From the NCBI GenBank assembly GCA_963830545.1, contig CAWHMK010000001.1, positions 620,001-684,000 on the forward strand: a stretch of 64,000 nt of DNA, given 5' to 3'. A model generated the notes under the pieces. It did no database searches and was not told the origin of the DNA. It saw nothing but the letters and a program-made list of their open reading frames with translations. Positions 60,265-64,000 of this stretch are shown one piece after another. Numbering within the stretch: the first letter of the stretch is position 1; the number at the start of each line of letters is the position of its first letter. Source of the DNA: DATGJX01 sp963830545. Its GTDB lineage: Bacteria > Vulcanimicrobiota > Vulcanimicrobiia > Vulcanimicrobiales > Vulcanimicrobiaceae. The position numbers were made by a program, and so were the translations under genes.

Positions 60265-63016
60265 TTAGTCGAGTGCGCGCAGCGCCTTCTGGTACAGTGC
60301 GCGCTGCTGCGCTTCGTAGTCATGCGGCGAGAGCGAGGCGCGGCGCGCTGCAAGGGCATCCGCCCGGCGCGCCAAGTCGATGATTCTGGCCGAACGTTCG
60401 ACGTCTGCGTCCGGACCACTTTGATCGGTCCGTCCAAGGAGAGCCGCGATCTTCCGCCCTTCGGCGCTTGCGGTTTGCGTTGCCGCGGGTGTCGCGGTGA
60501 ACGGCGTGAGGTCGGCGGCTTGTTGAAAAAACCCGGACATGTCCGTGGCGAGCAGATCGCCCAGCGAAAGCGGCGGTAGACCGAGCAACTCTTCTTCGGT
60601 TTTCAAAATGCTGACGGTGGAAAGATGCGCCTGTCCGAGATAATGGCGCTTGGCATACGGCGAAACCACGACCGCGTACGTGCGATGCTCGTTGACGTGG
60701 TCGCGCGAACTCTGCGCGTCGTCGGGCGTGATGAATATCGCGGTCGAATTCCACCCCGGCTGGTGCGTGAGAAAGTCCACGATCATTCCGAGCGCGCGAT
60801 CGCCGTCTGCAACTTCTTCGGGAAGCGGCGGGATGTCCGGGCCGAATCCGCCGTGATCGTCCGGGAGCCAGATGTACGTGAGCGCGGGAACGGCGTTCTG
60901 CTGTTCGAGGATGGTGTAATCGCGCATGAATTCCCGCGCGCGGCGTACGTCGCGGATCCGTAGATTCCAGCCCGGATAATTCAGATCGATGTGACCGCTG
61001 AGCGCGTCGAGCGCGGGAACGTCGAGCGAGTACAGTCCGCCCAGGCCGCTCGTCGGCGCCGATTGATCCGCTTGGTCCGCGAAATTCGGATCGTCGGCAC
61101 GCGGATCGATTGCGTGGCCTTCGTCGTATCCCGACAATCGGACCAAGTCACCGTAATCGCGATACGTCAACCCAGCACGCGCCGCGGCGTTGAAGATATA
61201 TCCGGAACGCGGATAATCCTCCGGATCTTCGTTCTTGTTGACCAGCGGCGCGCGCCCGCTTTTCACGAGCAGCGTCTTCTCGCTGTATGCCGTCGCAATA
61301 CCGCCGGCCGCGAATTGATGTCCCGCATCTGATTCTTCCGAGTCGGCGTAAAAATTCGTGGCTAGCCCGAATTCCCGCGCCAGCGCGTGCAGATTCGGCG
61401 TGATCGATGCTCCGAACGACACGAGCGAGGGGGCCCCCGAGCCGTACCAATGCCCTTGTGCATCCGTAAGATCGCCGAGCATCGAATCGTACGTCTTGTT
61501 CTCTTCCAAGATGAACACGACGTGTTGGATGACGCTGCTGCGCTGCAGCGAACGCAACGGCGGCACGACTGGATTCTGCGCCGGCCGCTGCGCGACGCGC
61601 AGATACCGCAGGGCGGATATCGTCGTCTTCTCGAGCGGAAGTTTGTGCATGTCGATCCGCTGCAGCGTCGCCCAAACCACGTTGCTGTCTTGACCGCGGC
61701 CGTCGCCTTGGAAGCCGGGCTCCTGCCCCATGCCTTTCGCGTTCGCCACGTACAGATAGCGCCCGGTGCGCGATACGGCGATCGCGGTGGGATACCACCC
61801 GGTCGGAATCAAGCCCAGCCGATGCAGTTTGCGCGGATTGGTCGAGTCGAGCACCGCGAGGGCATTCATCCCTGCGAGCGCGACGTACAATCGTTTGCCG
61901 TCGGGACTGCTCGCGATCGCGTCGGGCTGCGTGCCGTACGGCGCCTTGTCGAACAAGCGAAGTCTGGATGCCGCCGACGGCGCGCGGTATTCCCAGCAGA
62001 TCGACGACCGCCACGCGGTCGACGTTCGTCATACAGACGTACGCGTAACGCCCGTCCTTGGAAACTGCAATTGCCGACGGATGCGCTCCGCCGACGTTTC
62101 CCACCCCGTCGGGCGCGACGTCCATCCGAATCGAGGCGATGCCTGAGGAACGTACGTCCCCGCTGCGCGTGAGCGGCACCGCGGTCAGCGCTGATGCGTA
62201 TTGGGGCGCGAACGGCACGTTTGCAAATCGCGGGTACCGGACTTGCTGCGGCAGGTTGCCGTAGATCATCAAACCGGGATCCGTAACGTACAGACGGCGG
62301 TTTGCGACCGCAGCCGCCCACGGGAAATACCCCACGCGCGCGCTGTGCATCACTTTTCTCGTACGCAGATCGACTGCGGTCACGGTATTTGCGAGATCGT
62401 TGACCACGTAGGCGACGCGGCGATCCGAAGCGAGCGTAATCGAGCCGGGAAAAGCGTGATTCTCGTTCGCGAAGCGCGGATCGTGCGCGAGCGGAATCGC
62501 GAGCGGAGCGCTGCTCTCGTGCAGTTTGCCGAGCGTGTCGAGTTCGAGAAAGTGCAGGGTGTTGCTGGGACCGCCCGCGGCGAGAACGAGCGTGCGCGAC
62601 GGATTCGACGGATCCTTCAGCGCGGCGAGACCGAGAAAGAACGATTCGTTCTTGCCGGCGTACACGTCCGTGACGCGCATCGTCGCCGTGTCGACGACGG
62701 TCAGAGTGTATCCACCGCGCACGCCCGGAACGATGCGGCTAAGCGCGAGGTCCTCGCGTTCGTCGTCGTTGCTGACGACGGCGTAGCGCCCGTCCGGCGT
62801 TAGTGCAACGCCCAAAGCGTTCATGCCGACCGCAACGCTCGACCCCGTCGGAGCTATGATTCGCCCGTTCGGAAGGATGACGTCGTAGGGCCGCGCCGGA
62901 TTCGGCGCTCCTGCCGGACGGGACCCCGCCGGGGTTAGATAGGCAGTGGGCAGCGGAGCCGCTCCGGTAAGCGCAAAAATCAGCGCGACGGCGGTCGTGA
63001 TACCTCGCAACTTCAC
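60265..63016 (-). CDS. Secreted beta-propeller plus phosphoesterase protein, one-base frameshift
   Basis: About 916 residues after repair. A signal peptide (GITTAVALIFALTGAAPLP) leads a YVTN/NHL-type beta-propeller (GVALTPDGRYAVVSNDD, IAVSKDGRYAYVCMTNVDRV, AIASSPDGKRLYVALAGMN, AIAVSRTGRYLYVANAKG). The C-terminal half is an alkaline-phosphatase-superfamily phosphoesterase (VVFILEENKTYDSMLGDL, ESDAGHQFAAGGIATAYSE, AIFITPDDAQSSRDHVNEH, VVVSPYAKRHYLG). The frame shifts at T61963 inside AG-T-CT; removal joins GGIQ to LRLFDKAPYG. It probably hydrolyses phosphate esters outside the cytoplasm. Confidence 0.88.
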
Positions 63017-63067
63017 GTTCCGGGCGTTACGGACGCGCGGCCCGCCGCCCCTGCCTGGGGCTCGCTT

Positions 63068-63424
63068 TTAGACCGAAGCGAGGAGTTCGATCCAGTGATT
63101 CCAGAGCCCGAGATCGCCTTTTTCCGGATCGTCCGCCGTCACTTTCGCGCTCCGGATCATTTCCGCGATCTCCGGTTTGCCGTCGGCCTCGACGTTTTTT
63201 TCCATGAATTCCGCTGCGGCTGCGAGTGCATCTTGGGGTTCGAGCGGATCCGCCGTTATCGTGTCGAGGAACCGCTGGTAGAGCGCCGGCAGTCGCGAAT
63301 GATCGCCGTCCATTTGCATGTTCCGCGCGAGGTCTTCAATGCGGACCTCGCCCAAGCGCGCGGCGTTCTCGAGAAGTAATTTGCGCGTTGCTTCGTACGT
63401 CTGCTGTTTCGACACGAATTCCAT
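63068..63424 (-). CDS. Hypothetical protein, 118 aa
   Basis: A soluble helical protein: MEFVSKQQTYEATRKLLLE, VRIEDLARNMQMDGDHSRL, then LEPQDALAAAAEFMEKNVE and DLGLWNHWIELLASV. No recognised domain. ATG 63424 sits 17 bases after the aminotransferase stop on the same strand, suggesting cotranscription. Confidence 0.6.
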   Translation of the reverse strand: MEFVSKQQTYEATRKLLLENAARLGEVRIEDLARNMQMDGDHSRLPALYQRFLDTITADPLEPQDALAAAAEFMEKNVEADGKPEIAEMIRSAKVTADDPEKGDLGLWNHWIELLASV

Positions 63425-63441
63425 ACGTGCCGTATACCCGC

Positions 63442-64000
63442 CTAAGCCGTCAGCTTGCCAAGCGCCGCAGCCAGGCGGCGCACGCCCTCCGCAGCATCCT
63501 GGACGGCAAGATGCCCGAACGAAAGACGCAGCGCCGGAGGTCCCTGACGTGTCGGATAAAACGGCTCCGACGGCATCACCAGGACGCCTTGACGCGCGCA
63601 TGCCTCGAACGCAGCTTGCGTCGAGATCCGCGGCGGCAACGGGAGCCACACGTTGAGTCCGGCGGCCGGAGGACGCACGTCGGCCCACGGCAAGTACTCG
63701 GCGAGCGCATCGATGAATGCATTGCGCCGTTCGAGATAGATGTTGCGCGCGGCCCGCAAATGACGCGCATACGCAGGCGCGTTCATGAAACGCCACAGCG
63801 CGCGCTGCGTGAGCGTCGAGGTGAAGACGTCGGTGCGCGCCTTTGCCAGTTCAAGCGCATCCGCGATCGCGCCTTTGCAATAGAGATAGCCGATGCGCAG
63901 CGCCGGAAAGATGGACTTCGAGAGACTCTCCATCACGATGACGCGGCCGTCCGTATCGAATGCGGCGAGCGGCGGCGGAGCCGCTGCGTCGTAGGTCAGC
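63442..64000 (-). CDS. PLP-dependent aminotransferase (class I/II), cut by the right window edge
   Basis: The last 185 or so residues of a fold-type I aminotransferase. VIVMESLSKSIFPALRIGYL carries the PLP Lys and the phosphate-binding Arg; FTSTLTQRALWRFM, AAGLNVWLPLPP and PPALRLSFGHLA (substrate carboxylate Arg) follow. The pattern resembles the aminotransferase part of MocR regulators or of KAT/AAT-type enzymes. The upstream part, including any HTH, lies outside the window. Confidence 0.8.
   Translation of the reverse strand, partial: LTYDAAAPPPLAAFDTDGRVIVMESLSKSIFPALRIGYLYCKGAIADALELAKARTDVFTSTLTQRALWRFMNAPAYARHLRAARNIYLERRNAFIDALAEYLPWADVRPPAAGLNVWLPLPPRISTQAAFEACARQGVLVMPSEPFYPTRQGPPALRLSFGHLAVQDAAEGVRRLAAALGKLTA

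Noticed and set aside
2188..61963. Programmed ribosomal frameshifting as the cause of the twelve frame changes
   Set aside because: The shifts need different phases relative to the shared CAG-T-CT context, occur on both strands, and affect unrelated housekeeping genes. There is no common slippery site or downstream structure.
1..64000. tRNA, rRNA, CRISPR arrays, IS elements or prophage genes
   Set aside because: None seen: no cloverleaf-like tRNA ends, no regularly spaced repeats, no transposase or integrase motifs in the translated frames.

Overview
This is a 64 kb, high-GC bacterial chromosome segment, densely packed with short operons. Many starts are GTG or TTG and many genes overlap by four bases. 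It carries no rRNA, tRNA, CRISPR array, transposase or phage gene that I can see. The content is that of a free-living, respiring heterotroph that makes menaquinone by the futalosine route and imports peptides. The lineage cannot be fixed from sequence alone. A poorly cultured high-GC phylum of the Eremiobacterota (WPS-2) kind would fit, but that is a guess.

Layout. 1-2.6 kb: a partial M23 peptidase, an MBL hydrolase, an RNA ligase-like 2',3'-phosphodiesterase and a secreted protein. 2.6-8.2 kb: an Fe-S assembly locus, with SufR and a NifU-like scaffold divergent from sufC-sufD-sufS-sufU plus a HAD phosphatase; no sufB is present. 8.2-13.6 kb: membrane and secreted proteins, a GH125 mannosidase and a palindromic repeat cluster. 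13.7-15.3 kb: an ECF sigma factor followed by a protein that joins a zinc anti-sigma domain to an O6-alkylguanine-DNA alkyltransferase. 15.3-22 kb: pyroglutamyl peptidase, a PHP phosphoesterase with a histone-H1-like tail, an EF-G paralogue, a peptide-binding lipoprotein and pyrE. 22-28 kb: a BCP-type peroxiredoxin with an in-frame UGA at its catalytic Cys position, then a minus-strand run of thiazole genes (thiO-thiS-thiG-rhodanese) behind ETF-ubiquinone oxidoreductase. 28-35.7 kb: a beta-CASP nuclease, a DMT exporter divergent from a MocR regulator, REP-like repeats, a flavin reductase and an M20 amidohydrolase. 35.8-40.2 kb: 2-oxoacid dehydrogenase with two tandem E1-alpha genes, E1-beta and E2. 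40.2-50.5 kb: queDE-mqnBD-namZ, a PilZ protein, glcDE, a DUF2600 terpene synthase and an MFS carrier. 50.5-64 kb: alcohol dehydrogenase, SDR, thioredoxin reductase, an HTH-MBL fusion, an ABC-2 exporter, a DDAH-like protein lacking its Cys, a beta-propeller phosphoesterase and a partial aminotransferase.

Two observations stand out biologically. One is the sigma / anti-sigma-alkyltransferase pair, which looks like a one-step sensor of DNA alkylation. The other is the probable selenocysteine peroxiredoxin, with a SECIS-like hairpin placed directly after its UGA.

One observation is about the sequence itself. Eleven otherwise well-conserved genes, including sufS and mqnD, are broken by twelve one-base indels, mostly insertions. 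Eight of these sit in or beside the tetranucleotide AGCT. I read them as systematic sequence errors, possibly linked to base modification, and not as gene decay.
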